Shown here: piece by piece, positions 16,854 to 25,349 of the stretch | Numbering within the stretch: position 1 is the first letter of the stretch | Layout: the number at the start of each line of letters is the position of its first letter | Assembly (NCBI GenBank): GCA_030698375.1 | Contig: JAUYLL010000129.1 | Location: 51,653-115,652, forward strand | Length of the DNA stretch: 64,000 nt | From: Nocardioides sp. | GTDB taxonomy: Bacteria > Actinomycetota > Actinomycetes > Propionibacteriales > Nocardioidaceae | Direction: 5' to 3' | Notes under the pieces: generated by a model | What the model was told of the DNA's origin: nothing | Database searches by the model: none | What the model saw: the letters and a program-made list of their open reading frames with translations, nothing else | Made by a program: the position numbers and the translations under genes

Positions 16854-17105
16854 ATGGGTGAGACCGAGACCAGCAGCGAGACCCCCGAGGCCGCGGCCGA
16901 CTGCTCTGCCAAGGGCTGTCGCGCCGCTGCGACGTGGGCGCTGCGCTGGAACAACCCTCGGCTGCACACCCCCGACCGGCGCAAGGTCTGGTTGGCGTGC
17001 GACGAGCACCGCACCTCCCTGGGCGACCACCTCGCCGCCCGCGGTTTCCTGCGTGAGACCGTGCCGTTCGACCCTGCCGACCCGGACCCGGACCTCGCGG
17101 TCTGA
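16854..17105 (+). CDS. Small conserved actinobacterial protein with a Cys/His cluster
   Basis: An 83-residue acidic protein. CSAKGC (17-22) and CDEH (about 50-53) frame a compact core, ALRWNNPRLHTPDRRKVWLA, so a metal-binding fold with Cys17, Cys22, Cys50 and His53 is plausible. I recall similar short proteins of unknown function in mycobacteria and streptomycetes. No signal peptide or membrane segment is seen. It converges on moaA, with 27 bases between the stops. Confidence 0.75.
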   Translation: MGETETSSETPEAAADCSAKGCRAAATWALRWNNPRLHTPDRRKVWLACDEHRTSLGDHLAARGFLRETVPFDPADPDPDLAV

Positions 17106-17132
17106 CGGCCCCCGACCGGGCGGAGCGCTCGC

Positions 17133-18188
17133 TCAGCCTCCGATGGCCGACATCGGGCGCGCGGGCTGGAGGAACGTCGGGTCGTCGATCCCGTGACCGG
17201 GACGCTTGACCCACATCGCGGCACGCCAGCGCTCGGCGATCTCCGCGTCCGACGCGCCGCCACGCAGCGACGCGCGCAGGTCGGACTCCTCGCGGGCGAA
17301 CAGGCAGTTGCGCACCTGGCCGTCGGCAGTGAGGCGGACACGGTCGCAGTCGCCGCAGAACGGCCGGGTGACCGACCCGATCACTCCCACCGTGGCGGGG
17401 CCCCCGTCCACGACGAAGAGCTCGGCGGGGGCGCTCCCCCGCGGTTCCACGGCGGGCGTGAGCGTGTACGCCGACTCCAGCTGGGCGAGGATCTCCTCGG
17501 CGGTGACCATCTCGCCGCGGTGCCAGTCGTGCTGGGCATCCAGCGGCATCTGCTCGATGAACCGGAGCGCGTAGTCGCGCTCGAGACACCAGGCGAGGAG
17601 CTCGGCCGCCTGGTCGTCGTTGACGCCACGCAGGAGCACGGCGTTGACCTTCACCGGGCGGAGACCGGCCTCCTGGGCCGCCGCCATGCCGGCCACTACG
17701 TCCTCGAACCGGCCACGACGGGTGATCGTGGCGAAGGTGTCGGGGCGCGCGGTGTCGAGACTGACGTTGACGCGGTCCAGCCCGGCGGCGGCCAGCGCGT
17801 CGGCGGTCCGCTCGAGGCCGAGCGCATTCGTGGTCAGGGACACCTCGGGCGACGGGCGCAGTGCCTTCGTCGCCGCGACGATCCCCGGGAGTCCGCGGCG
17901 CAACAGCGGCTCGCCCCCGGTGAACCGCACCTCGCGGATGCCGAGGTCCTCGACGCCGATGCGGATCAGACGCACCACCTCGTCGTCGGTGAGGACCTCC
18001 TCGCCAGGAAGCCAGTCCAGGCCCTCCGCGGGCATGCAGTAGGAGCAGCGCAGGTTGCAGCGGTCGGTCAGCGAGACCCGCAGGTCGGTCGCCACCCGGC
18101 CGTGGGTGTCGACGAGCGCGCCAGCCGCGGTCGGAGCGCTTCTCTCCTCGGGGTGTGGGGCGGGCAGGCCGGCCTGCGAAGGGGACAT
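17133..18188 (-). CDS. moaA: GTP 3',8-cyclase (molybdenum cofactor synthesis)
   Basis: Radical-SAM enzyme that starts molybdenum-cofactor synthesis by cyclising GTP. In 351 residues the N-terminal cluster ligands are Cys44, Cys48 and Cys51 (CNLRCSYC), and the C-terminal [4Fe-4S] ligands are Cys278, Cys281 and Cys295 (CGDCDRVRL and NCLF). FTGGEPLLR is at 89-97. The protein ends in Gly-Gly, as active MoaA must. No other moa or moe gene is in the window. It is divergent from SURF1, with 41 bases between the starts. Confidence 0.96.
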   Translation of the reverse strand: MSPSQAGLPAPHPEERSAPTAAGALVDTHGRVATDLRVSLTDRCNLRCSYCMPAEGLDWLPGEEVLTDDEVVRLIRIGVEDLGIREVRFTGGEPLLRRGLPGIVAATKALRPSPEVSLTTNALGLERTADALAAAGLDRVNVSLDTARPDTFATITRRGRFEDVVAGMAAAQEAGLRPVKVNAVLLRGVNDDQAAELLAWCLERDYALRFIEQMPLDAQHDWHRGEMVTAEEILAQLESAYTLTPAVEPRGSAPAELFVVDGGPATVGVIGSVTRPFCGDCDRVRLTADGQVRNCLFAREESDLRASLRGGASDAEIAERWRAAMWVKRPGHGIDDPTFLQPARPMSAIGG

Positions 18189-18217
18189 GCGGCCAGGATA
18201 GGAGCGCTGTCCACACG

Positions 18218-18223
18218 TAGGCT
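18218..18223 (+). promoter_or_regulatory. Putative -10 element of leaderless SURF1 gene
   Basis: TAGGCT, then GGCGGC, then the GTG at 18230. Confidence 0.4.
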
Positions 18224-18229
18224 GGCGGC

Positions 18230-19099
18230 GTGGGTTTCCTGCTGAGTCGTCGCTGGGTGCTCTTCGCTCTCACCGTCGGGTTGTTGGTCTGGCTGGCCGT
18301 CGAGCTCGGTCAGTGGCAGTTCGACCGGCAGACCGACCGCGAGGACCGGAACGCGATCACCGAGGTCAACCTGTCCGCCGACCCCGCTCCGGTCGCAGAG
18401 GTGCTCACGCCCGGGCGCGAGGTGGACCCGCAGGACGAGTGGCGCCGGGTCGAGGCCACCGGCACCTATGCCGAGGACGACACGATCGTCATCCGCTACC
18501 GGACCCGGGGCGGTGCGTCCGGCATCGACGTGGTCACGCCGCTGGTGACCGAGGACGGCCCCGCGCTGCTCGTGGACCGCGGCTGGCTCGCGACCGACAA
18601 CCGTGGGATCGACAGTCTCGACCTGCCGGACGCCCCGTCGGGCGAGGTGACCGTCCTCGGGTGGGTGCGCGCGGACGCCACCGGGTCCTCCACGCAGGTC
18701 GAGAACTCCTCGGCCCGGGCGATCTCGAGCGAGGCGATCGGCCCGACGCTCGACTACCCCGTGTATGGCGGGTTCGTCGACCTGGTCTCGGAGTCCCCGG
18801 AGGCCACCGAGCCCCTGTCGCTGGCCGAGCCACCGGACCTCGGGGAGGGCCCGCACTTCTTCTACGGCCTGCAGTGGTGGTTCTTCGCAGCTCTCGCGCT
18901 CTTCGGCTTCGGCTACCTCGCCTTCGACGAGCGGCGCGCGGCCAGGCGGGGCGAGGACCCGCGTCGTCGGCGCGGTGCGCGGGCTCAGAGAGCGCGCAGC
19001 ATGCCCCCGTCGACCGGGAGCATGGCTCCGGTCACGAAGGACGCCGCCGGCGAGAGCAGGAAGGCCGCCGCACGCCCGAACTCCTCCGGCCGCCCGTAG
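18230..19099 (+). CDS. SURF1 family cytochrome oxidase assembly protein
   Basis: A 289-residue membrane protein that helps assemble cytochrome c oxidase. The family layout is visible: an N-terminal helix (about 8-24) followed by LGQWQFDRQTDR, a large extracytoplasmic domain with PLLVDRGWLATD-like ALLVDRGWL near 110-118, then HFFYGLQWWFFAALALFGFGYL (residues near 206-227; core YGLQWWFFAALALFGFGYL) as the second helix. A basic tail of about 50 residues follows. The last 115 bases overlap the convergent SDR gene. The ctaA and ctaB genes further right serve the same oxidase. Confidence 0.9.
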   Translation: MGFLLSRRWVLFALTVGLLVWLAVELGQWQFDRQTDREDRNAITEVNLSADPAPVAEVLTPGREVDPQDEWRRVEATGTYAEDDTIVIRYRTRGGASGIDVVTPLVTEDGPALLVDRGWLATDNRGIDSLDLPDAPSGEVTVLGWVRADATGSSTQVENSSARAISSEAIGPTLDYPVYGGFVDLVSESPEATEPLSLAEPPDLGEGPHFFYGLQWWFFAALALFGFGYLAFDERRAARRGEDPRRRRGARAQRARSMPPSTGSMAPVTKDAAGESRKAAARPNSSGRP

Positions 19100-19758
19100 C
19101 GACGCAACGGGATGCCCTGCTGCGCGGTGGCCCGCGCCGCCTCGGGGTCGCCGCCGCGGGCGTCGAGCTCGCGGACCCGTTCCGTGTCCACGCGGCCGGG
19201 CAGCAACCCGTTCACCCGGATGCCACGCGGACCGAGCTCGTCGGCGAGTGTCTTGGCCGCCATCGCGAGCCCGGGACGCAGACCGTTCGAGATCGCGAGG
19301 TCGGCCACCGGCTGGCGCACCGACGTCGAGAGCACCAGGGCGAGCGCACCGTCCTCCTCCAGCTCGCGGCCGATGTCGCGGGCCAGCCGCAGCCCTCCGA
19401 GGAAGACCGAGGCGAAGGCGTCCTGCCACTGCTCGTCGGTGGCCTCGAGGATGGAGCCTGCGGGCGGTCCGCCCACGGACACCAAGGCGCCGTCGAGCCG
19501 ACCGAAACGCTCACGGGCCTCACCCACGAGGCGTGCCGGCGTACCGGGGTCGGCGTTGTCGGCGACCACCGTCGCGACGCCGTCGACCACGCCGTAGACC
19601 TCGGCGAGTTGGTGGGCGGCATCGTCGAGGTGTCCCGGGTCGCGCCCGGTCAGCACCACCTGCGCCCCCTCGGCGACGAGCACCCTGGCCGTGGCCAGGC
19701 CGAGCCCGCGGCTGCCTCCGGTGACGATGTACGTGCGGCCGTCCAGTCCCAGGTCCAT
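18985..19758 (-). CDS. Atypical short-chain dehydrogenase/reductase
   Basis: A 257-residue SDR-fold protein. The nucleotide-binding motif TGGSRGLG is at 13-20 and the C-terminal FVTGAMLPVDGG is normal. The catalytic Tyr and Lys are missing: after LVLSTS (141-146) the place of YxxxK reads SNGLR (157-161), so Tyr becomes Ser and Lys becomes Arg. NAG is also replaced (VSVGG). Some SDR relatives carry this SNxxR-type change and may bind ligands or use another mechanism. The ATG at 19758 begins the Rossmann strand at the usual distance. The 3' end overlaps the SURF1 tail. Confidence 0.85.
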   Translation of the reverse strand: MDLGLDGRTYIVTGGSRGLGLATARVLVAEGAQVVLTGRDPGHLDDAAHQLAEVYGVVDGVATVVADNADPGTPARLVGEARERFGRLDGALVSVGGPPAGSILEATDEQWQDAFASVFLGGLRLARDIGRELEEDGALALVLSTSVRQPVADLAISNGLRPGLAMAAKTLADELGPRGIRVNGLLPGRVDTERVRELDARGGDPEAARATAQQGIPLRRYGRPEEFGRAAAFLLSPAASFVTGAMLPVDGGMLRAL

Positions 19759-19807
19759 GGTTCCATCCTGGCACCGCTCCCCGCCCTCCATCAGGGAGAG
19801 CGGCGCC

Positions 19808-21688
19808 TCAGCCCACCGGGGTCTCGTCGTCGACGAACTGGGTGCGGTGCAACTCGGCGTAGAGACCGCCCTCGGCGAGCAGCTGCGCGTGGGTGCCCCG
19901 CTGGACGATGCGGCCGCGGTCGACGACCAGGATGAGGTCGGCGTGTCGGACGGTGGAGAGCCGGTGCGCGATGACCAGGCTGGTGCGGCCGGCGAGCGCG
20001 GTGTCGAGCGCCTTCTGCACGGCCTTCTCCGACTCCGAGTCCAGGTGGGCGGTGGCCTCGTCCAGGACGACGACCGGGGGCGCCTTGAGCAGCAGCCGGG
20101 CGATGGCCAGCCGCTGTCGCTCACCACCGGAGAGCCGGTAGCCACGGTCCCCGACGACGGTCCCGAGACCGTCCGGGAGCCGCCGGACCAGGTCGCCTAC
20201 CTGGGCCGCGTCGAGGGCGGCCCACATCTGCTCGTCGGTCGCGTCGGGTCGGGCGTAGTCGAGATTCGCGCGGATGCTGTCGTGGAACATGTGGGCGTCC
20301 TGGGTGACGTACCCGACGGTGTCCTCGAGGGACTGCAGCGACACGTCCCGTACGTCGTGGCCCCCGACGCGCACGGCCCCGTCGAGCACGTCGTACAGGC
20401 GGGCGACCAGGTGGGTGATCGTGGTCTTGCCGGCACCCGAGGGGCCGACCAGGGCGACCATCTGGCCGGGCTCGGCGGTGAAGGTGACCTCGTCGAGGAC
20501 GCGCTCGTTGTCCCTCGAGATGCCCCGGGCGACGGTCTCGAGGCTGGCGAGCGACACCTCGTCGGCGCGGGGATAGCCGAAGCCGACATGGTCGAACTCC
20601 AGTCGCGCGGACCCCGGCGGCAGGTCGGGTGCCCCCGGCTTCTCCTCCACCTGCGAGCGGAGATCGAGGACCTCGAAGACGCGGTCGAAGCTGACCAGCG
20701 CGGTCATCACGTCGATGCGGACGTTGGCGAGCCCCTGCATCGGCCCGAGCAGGCGCAGCAGCAGCGTCGCGAGAGCCAGCAGGGTGCCGAGGGTGAGCCC
20801 GTCGTCGATGACGAGGTGGCCCCCCACGCCGTACACGAGGGCGGTGGCCAGGGCGGGCACGAGCATCAGGGTGGCGGTGAAGATCCTGGTGACCAGCGCG
20901 ATCCGGATGCCGAGGTCGCGGACCCGTGCGGCCTTCGTCCCGAAGTGCGCGTCCTCCTCGTCGCGGCGGCCGAAGAGCTTGAGCAGGAGCGCGCCCCCCA
21001 CGTTGAAGCGCTCGGTCATCGTGTTCCCGAGGTCGGCGTTGCCGTCCATCTGGTTGCGCGTCAGACCGGCGAGGGTATTGCCCACCCACCGGGAGGCGAT
21101 GAAGAGCACCGGGAACAGGGTCAGGCACAGCAGGGTGACCTGCCAGCTCAGCGCGAGCATGGTGATCCCCACGACGACCACGCTGATCGTGTTCGCGACG
21201 GTGCCGGACAGCGTCGAGGTGAACGCGCGCTGGGCTCCGATCACGTCGTTGTTCAGCCGGGAGACCAGCGCCCCGGTCTGGGTCCTGGTGAAGAAGGCCA
21301 GCGACATCCGCTGGACGTGCCCGAACACCTGGGTGCGCAGGGCGTAGATGAGGTTCTCGCCGATGCGCGAGGAGAGCCAGCCGACGAGCACGGCGATGCC
21401 GGCGCTCAGGATCGCCACGCCGGCGATGCCGAGCGCGAGCCGGGTCACCAGCGCGCCGTCCCCGGGCACGATGCCGTCATCGACGATCCGCTTGATGAGC
21501 AGCGGGGTGACGACGACGAGGGAGGCGTCGACCACCACCACGGTGAGGAACGCCGCGATCAGTCGCTTCTGCGCGCTGGCGTAGCCGAGCACCCGCCGGA
21601 TCGTGCTGCGGTCGATCTTCGCGTCGACCACGCTCCGGTCGGTCCGCAGGTGGCGGAACGCCGGGCCCATGCCGGTCATGCCGGACAT
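19808..21688 (-). CDS. ABC transporter, fused permease and ATPase
   Basis: A 626-residue half-transporter of the exporter type. Six membrane helices span about 40-345, followed by an ATPase with GPSGAGKTT, LSGGERQRLAIARLLL, VVLDEATAHLD and VIAHRLSTVRHAD. It resembles multidrug or lipid exporters such as LmrA/MsbA; the substrate is not determined. A linker of about 30 residues before Walker A contains VSLASLETVARGISR, an insert compared with shorter relatives. It probably works as a homodimer, since no second half-transporter is adjacent. GAGAGGGG precedes the ATG. Confidence 0.92.
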   Translation of the reverse strand: MSGMTGMGPAFRHLRTDRSVVDAKIDRSTIRRVLGYASAQKRLIAAFLTVVVVDASLVVVTPLLIKRIVDDGIVPGDGALVTRLALGIAGVAILSAGIAVLVGWLSSRIGENLIYALRTQVFGHVQRMSLAFFTRTQTGALVSRLNNDVIGAQRAFTSTLSGTVANTISVVVVGITMLALSWQVTLLCLTLFPVLFIASRWVGNTLAGLTRNQMDGNADLGNTMTERFNVGGALLLKLFGRRDEEDAHFGTKAARVRDLGIRIALVTRIFTATLMLVPALATALVYGVGGHLVIDDGLTLGTLLALATLLLRLLGPMQGLANVRIDVMTALVSFDRVFEVLDLRSQVEEKPGAPDLPPGSARLEFDHVGFGYPRADEVSLASLETVARGISRDNERVLDEVTFTAEPGQMVALVGPSGAGKTTITHLVARLYDVLDGAVRVGGHDVRDVSLQSLEDTVGYVTQDAHMFHDSIRANLDYARPDATDEQMWAALDAAQVGDLVRRLPDGLGTVVGDRGYRLSGGERQRLAIARLLLKAPPVVVLDEATAHLDSESEKAVQKALDTALAGRTSLVIAHRLSTVRHADLILVVDRGRIVQRGTHAQLLAEGGLYAELHRTQFVDDETPVG

Positions 21689-21742
21689 CGGCGTACCCCT
21701 CTCGTTCGGGCCGCGGCGCGGCGTCGGTGGCGGGCTCCCGGC

Positions 21743-22543
21743 TCAGCCGAGCAGTGCCGCCATCGCCCGCATCCGCCCGACCTGGGCGGTGCGCTCGGCC
21801 AGCGACTGCTCCGCGAGCGAGCGGTGCGGTGCCTGCTGCAAGAGTGCCTTGGTGTCCCTGACGGCGTCACCGACGGTGGCCGTGAGCCCCTCCGTCAGCT
21901 CCGCGACCGTACCCTCGAGCTCGGCGTGCGCGACCACTCGGTTCGCGAGCCCCAGCCGCTCCGCCTCCTGGGCGTCGACGAAGCGGGCCGTGGCACAGAT
22001 CTCCAGTGCTCGTGCGTACCCAACGTGCTCGACCAGCGGCTTTGTTCCCGTCAGGTCCGGGACCAGCCCGAGCGCCGGCTCCTTCATGCTCAGCAGCGCG
22101 TCGTCGGCCAGGATCCGGAGGTCGCAGGAGAGGGCGAGCTGGAAACCCGCTCCGATCGCGTGCCCCTGGACCACCGCCACCGAGACGAAGCGCGGGTCAC
22201 GCAACCAGGTGAAGCCCTCCTGGTAGACCCCGATGGTGTCGACGATCTCCTGGTCGCTCCGACCGAGGAGCTCCAGCAGCGAGGTCTCCCCCGGCACCCC
22301 CTCCGGGGACAGCATCCGTCGGTCCAGCCCGGCGGAGAAGGACGCGCCGGCTCCCCGGAGGACGACGACACGCACGGTGTCGGGCAGCGCGTCGCCGACG
22401 GCTGCCAGGGCGGCCCAGGTCGCGGGGGTCTGGGCGTTGCGCGCCTCAGGACGGTCGAGGGTCACCGTGGCGACCGCGCCGTTCAGCGCGACCCGCACGG
22501 AGCCCGCCTCGAGGACGGACGGAGAGACGTCGATCGTGGTCAT
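21743..22543 (-). CDS. Enoyl-CoA hydratase/isomerase (crotonase) family protein
   Basis: A 266-residue crotonase-fold protein. The oxyanion-hole motifs FSAGLDR (69-75) and GHAIGAGFQLALSCDLRI (127-144) are clear. Of the two catalytic Glu residues of hydratases, the one aligned with rat Glu144 is Gln135, while the Glu164 equivalent is kept as Glu155, exactly 20 residues later. It may therefore be an isomerase or another crotonase rather than a classical hydratase. The ATG at 22543 follows TAGGCT by seven bases on its strand. It overlaps no gene and precedes the ABC exporter. Confidence 0.88.
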   Translation of the reverse strand: MTTIDVSPSVLEAGSVRVALNGAVATVTLDRPEARNAQTPATWAALAAVGDALPDTVRVVVLRGAGASFSAGLDRRMLSPEGVPGETSLLELLGRSDQEIVDTIGVYQEGFTWLRDPRFVSVAVVQGHAIGAGFQLALSCDLRILADDALLSMKEPALGLVPDLTGTKPLVEHVGYARALEICATARFVDAQEAERLGLANRVVAHAELEGTVAELTEGLTATVGDAVRDTKALLQQAPHRSLAEQSLAERTAQVGRMRAMAALLG

Positions 22544-22550
22544 GCCGGTG

Positions 22551-22556
22551 AGCCTA
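22551..22556 (-). promoter_or_regulatory. Putative -10 element of leaderless crotonase gene
   Basis: On the minus strand TAGGCT, seven bases, then the ATG at 22543. The box lies just outside the coding end of the MarR gene at 22554 and overlaps its stop codon. Confidence 0.35.
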
Positions 22557-23090
22557 CCGGCCGGTAACCGCGGGTGTGGGTCGGTCACGCCGTGGGGCGG
22601 CGGACTCGGGACGGGTCGCGGCCTCGAGCGCCGCCCGCGCTCCCTCGAGGTAGCGCGTCACGACCGCGCGTTCCTCGTCGGTGTACGAAGCGTCGTTGCG
22701 CGCTAGGGCGACGAAGACAGGCATCAGGTGGGTGAGCACCTCCTCGCGACCGGCGTCGGTGAGGTGCACGTCACGGCGTCGGCCATCGACGGCGTGCGGT
22801 CGACGCTCGGCGTGCCCGTGCGCGACCATCCGGTCGACGATGCCGGTGGCGGCCGGGGTGCTGAGCTCGAGCCGTCGGGCGAGGTCGCCGGGGCCCAAGG
22901 GGCCCTCCGAGAGGTGGTCGAGCGTCATCATCTCGGACTCGCTGAGGCCTGCCCGTCGGGCGATGCTCCGCCGCATCGCGGCGTTGGCCGTCAACAGCCC
23001 GCGCAGCGCGTGGAGGGTGGGGGTTCCCACCAGTGACCGGGCGCGACGGGAGACCGGTCCGGCCGGTGGTCGGGGTACGTCGTCGGGCAC
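22554..23090 (-). CDS. MarR family transcriptional regulator
   Basis: A 178-residue winged-helix regulator. The DNA-recognition region is ALRGLL...LSESEMMTLDHLSEGPLGPGDLARRLELSTPAATGIVDRMV (key parts GDLARRLELSTPAATGIVDRM near 69-89), and the wing is AERRPHAVDGRRRDVHLT. Extra N- and C-terminal tails are Pro/Arg-rich. It is transcribed away from an MMPL transporter, the common arrangement in which the regulator represses the pump until a ligand binds. Inverted repeats lie in the shared promoter region. Confidence 0.9.
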   Translation of the reverse strand: MPDDVPRPPAGPVSRRARSLVGTPTLHALRGLLTANAAMRRSIARRAGLSESEMMTLDHLSEGPLGPGDLARRLELSTPAATGIVDRMVAHGHAERRPHAVDGRRRDVHLTDAGREEVLTHLMPVFVALARNDASYTDEERAVVTRYLEGARAALEAATRPESAAPRRDRPTPAVTGR

Positions 23091-23105
23091 AGGCGCTCCG
23101 GAGGG

Positions 23106-23145
23106 TAGTTCAGATGGTGAGTTATCTTGTTCAGCGATCTAACTA
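23106..23145. promoter_or_regulatory. Inverted repeats between the MarR and MMPL genes
   Basis: TAGTTCAGAT (23106-23115) and ATCTAACTA (23137-23145) are near-inverted copies, and AGTTATC (23120-23126) with GATCTAACT (23136-23144) forms a second imperfect pair. The location between divergent starts suits a MarR operator for both genes. Confidence 0.45.
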
Positions 23146-23172
23146 TCGTAGGCCCGTCGGAGAGGTCCCCGC

Positions 23173-25305
23173 ATGCCCCGCTCGTCTGCTCCCGGTGTCG
23201 TCGCTCGATTCCTCACCGCGCGGCGGACGGCCTGGGTGCTCCTTGTGGTCCCCGTGCTCCTCGCGGGTGCGCTCATGGGGCTCGGCGAGTCCGACCGGGA
23301 CCGTCGGGTCACCGACTCCCTGCCGGTGGGCTTCGACAGCACCCTCGCCGCCGAGCTCAGTGACCAGCTCCCCGAGGACGCACCGGTCGCAGTCATCCTC
23401 TGGACCGCCGATGAGGACGCGCTGAACGAGCAGCAGGTGGCGACGATCGGCGAGACCGCCGGCGGGGTGCTGGCCGACCTGGGCGGGTCGAGGCCGGGAC
23501 AGGGCGACGACGCGGCGGGGCGGCCGGACGAGGCCGACGCCCGCGGGAGTGACGGACCGCTGACCCTCTCCACGGACGGTACGGCGGCCATCGCCGTCGT
23601 TCCCGTGGAGGCGAGCAACGCGACCGACACCGCCGGTGCGGTCACCGACCTCCGTGAGCGGCTCGCCGCGGAGGCGCCTGCCGGCGTCACCCCCGCGGTC
23701 ACCGGCCCCGCGGGCATCGAGGCCGACCTCGCCGGGGTCTTCGACGGGGCGAACACCCGCCTGCTGCTGACGACCGCCGGTGTCGTCGCCTTCCTCCTGA
23801 TCATCACGTACCGAAGCCCCGTGCTGTGGCTGGTGCCGCTCTCCGTCGTCGGCATCGCCGACCGGACGGCCGCGATCGCCGCGACGCACGTGGTCACCGC
23901 CGTCGACGGCCTCGGCGGGTACCGGGTCGCCTTCGACGAGTCGACGGTGGGCATCTTGTCGGTGCTCGTGTTCGGCGCCGGCACCAACTACGCCCTGCTG
24001 CTGATCTCCCGCTACCGCGACGAGCTGCGTCGGCACGCCTCGGTCCGCGAGGCGATGAGGGTGGCGTGGCGCCGCACGCTCGAACCCGTCCTCGCCAGCG
24101 CCATCACGGTCGTCGTCGGCGTCCTGGTCCTCACCGTCGCCCAGACGCCGACCACGCGCGGCCTGGGGATCGCCTGCGCGGTCGGCATCACGGTCGCGGC
24201 CGGAGCGGTGCTCCTTGTCCTGCCGGCGGCCCTGGTGAGCGTCGGCCGCTGGGTCTTCTGGCCCAAGGTGCCCCGTGAGGGGCAGACGCTGCTCGCCGAT
24301 GCCGGCTCGGGGTGGCGACGCATCGGCGACGCCGTCGCCGCGCGTCCGGCGGCCACGGTGCTCGGGACCCTCGTGGTGCTCGGCGCGCTCGCCAGCGGGC
24401 TGCTCGCGGTGCAGACCGGGCTCGACCAAGATGAGCAGTTCCTCGAGGAGCCGCAGGCGATCACCGCCGCGGTCCGCCTGGCCGAGTCCTTTCCCGCGGG
24501 CAGCTCCGACCCGCTGCAGGTCCTCACGCGAGCTCCGGTCGACGAGGTGTCCGCGGTGGTGACCGGGGTCCGTGGCGTTGCCTCGGTGCTCCCCTCCGCC
24601 TCGGACGGGAGCATCAGCAGGCTCGACGCGGTCCTCGACGCCGCGCCGTCGAGCGACGAGGCCGAGGAGACCGTCGAACTGGTGCGCGCGGCCGTGGCCG
24701 ACTTCCCCGACACCCACGTCGGCGGCAGCGAGGCCGAGGCGCTCGACGAGCGCGCGGCCGCCGGGGAGGACCGGTGGGTGGTGCAGCCGCTCATCCTCGG
24801 CCTCGTCTTCCTGGCGCTGGTTCTGCTGCTGCGATCCCTCGTGGCGCCGGTGCTGCTCGCGCTCGCGGTGGTGGCGTCGTACGGCGCAGCCATGGGGGTG
24901 TCGTGGTGGTTCTTCACCGGGGTCCTGGGATTCACCGCGCTCGACGTGAGCACTCCCCTGTTCGCGTTCCTATTCCTCGTCGCCCTCGGGGTCGACTACA
25001 GCATCTTCCTCGTCACCCGTGCCCGCGAGGAGGCCGTCGTGCACGGCACCCGGGAGGGGATGCTGCGTGCACTCGCGGCGACCGGCGGCGTCATTACCAG
25101 CGCCGGCATCCTGCTCGCGGCGGTCTTCGCCGTGCTCGGTGTCCTGCCGCTGGTGGTGCTCGCCCAGATCGGCACGATCATCTGTATCGGGGTCCTGCTC
25201 GACACCCTCGTCGTACGGACGCTGCTCGTGCCGGCACTCGCCCAGCTGCTCGGCGAGCGCTTCTGGTGGCCACGCCAGGTGCACCGCCAGCGCACCGACG
25301 CCTGA
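23173..25305 (+). CDS. MMPL family transporter
   Basis: A 710-residue RND-type membrane transporter with two MMPL repeats, each with one N-terminal helix, an outer domain and a bundle of five helices. The first proton-relay position, normally Asp-Tyr, reads Asn272-Tyr273 in GAGTNYALLLISRYRDEL, while the second, LGVDYSIFL, keeps Asp608-Tyr609. Substrates of MMPL proteins in actinobacteria range from lipids to drugs and siderophores; none can be assigned here. An insert near 105-120 (GQGDDAAGRPDEADARGSDG) is acidic and low in complexity. Divergent from a MarR regulator. Confidence 0.9.
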   Translation: MPRSSAPGVVARFLTARRTAWVLLVVPVLLAGALMGLGESDRDRRVTDSLPVGFDSTLAAELSDQLPEDAPVAVILWTADEDALNEQQVATIGETAGGVLADLGGSRPGQGDDAAGRPDEADARGSDGPLTLSTDGTAAIAVVPVEASNATDTAGAVTDLRERLAAEAPAGVTPAVTGPAGIEADLAGVFDGANTRLLLTTAGVVAFLLIITYRSPVLWLVPLSVVGIADRTAAIAATHVVTAVDGLGGYRVAFDESTVGILSVLVFGAGTNYALLLISRYRDELRRHASVREAMRVAWRRTLEPVLASAITVVVGVLVLTVAQTPTTRGLGIACAVGITVAAGAVLLVLPAALVSVGRWVFWPKVPREGQTLLADAGSGWRRIGDAVAARPAATVLGTLVVLGALASGLLAVQTGLDQDEQFLEEPQAITAAVRLAESFPAGSSDPLQVLTRAPVDEVSAVVTGVRGVASVLPSASDGSISRLDAVLDAAPSSDEAEETVELVRAAVADFPDTHVGGSEAEALDERAAAGEDRWVVQPLILGLVFLALVLLLRSLVAPVLLALAVVASYGAAMGVSWWFFTGVLGFTALDVSTPLFAFLFLVALGVDYSIFLVTRAREEAVVHGTREGMLRALAATGGVITSAGILLAAVFAVLGVLPLVVLAQIGTIICIGVLLDTLVVRTLLVPALAQLLGERFWWPRQVHRQRTDA

Positions 25306-25349
25306 ACGGGACGGGACCGACGCCGGCGCGAGGCCGCGGGCCCCGTGGG

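Noticed and set aside
19691..22567. Open frame of about 958 codons on the plus strand
   Set aside because: It is antisense to the ABC exporter and the crotonase gene, both with full motifs. High GC removes stop codons from antisense frames; the translation is repetitive and lacks any domain.
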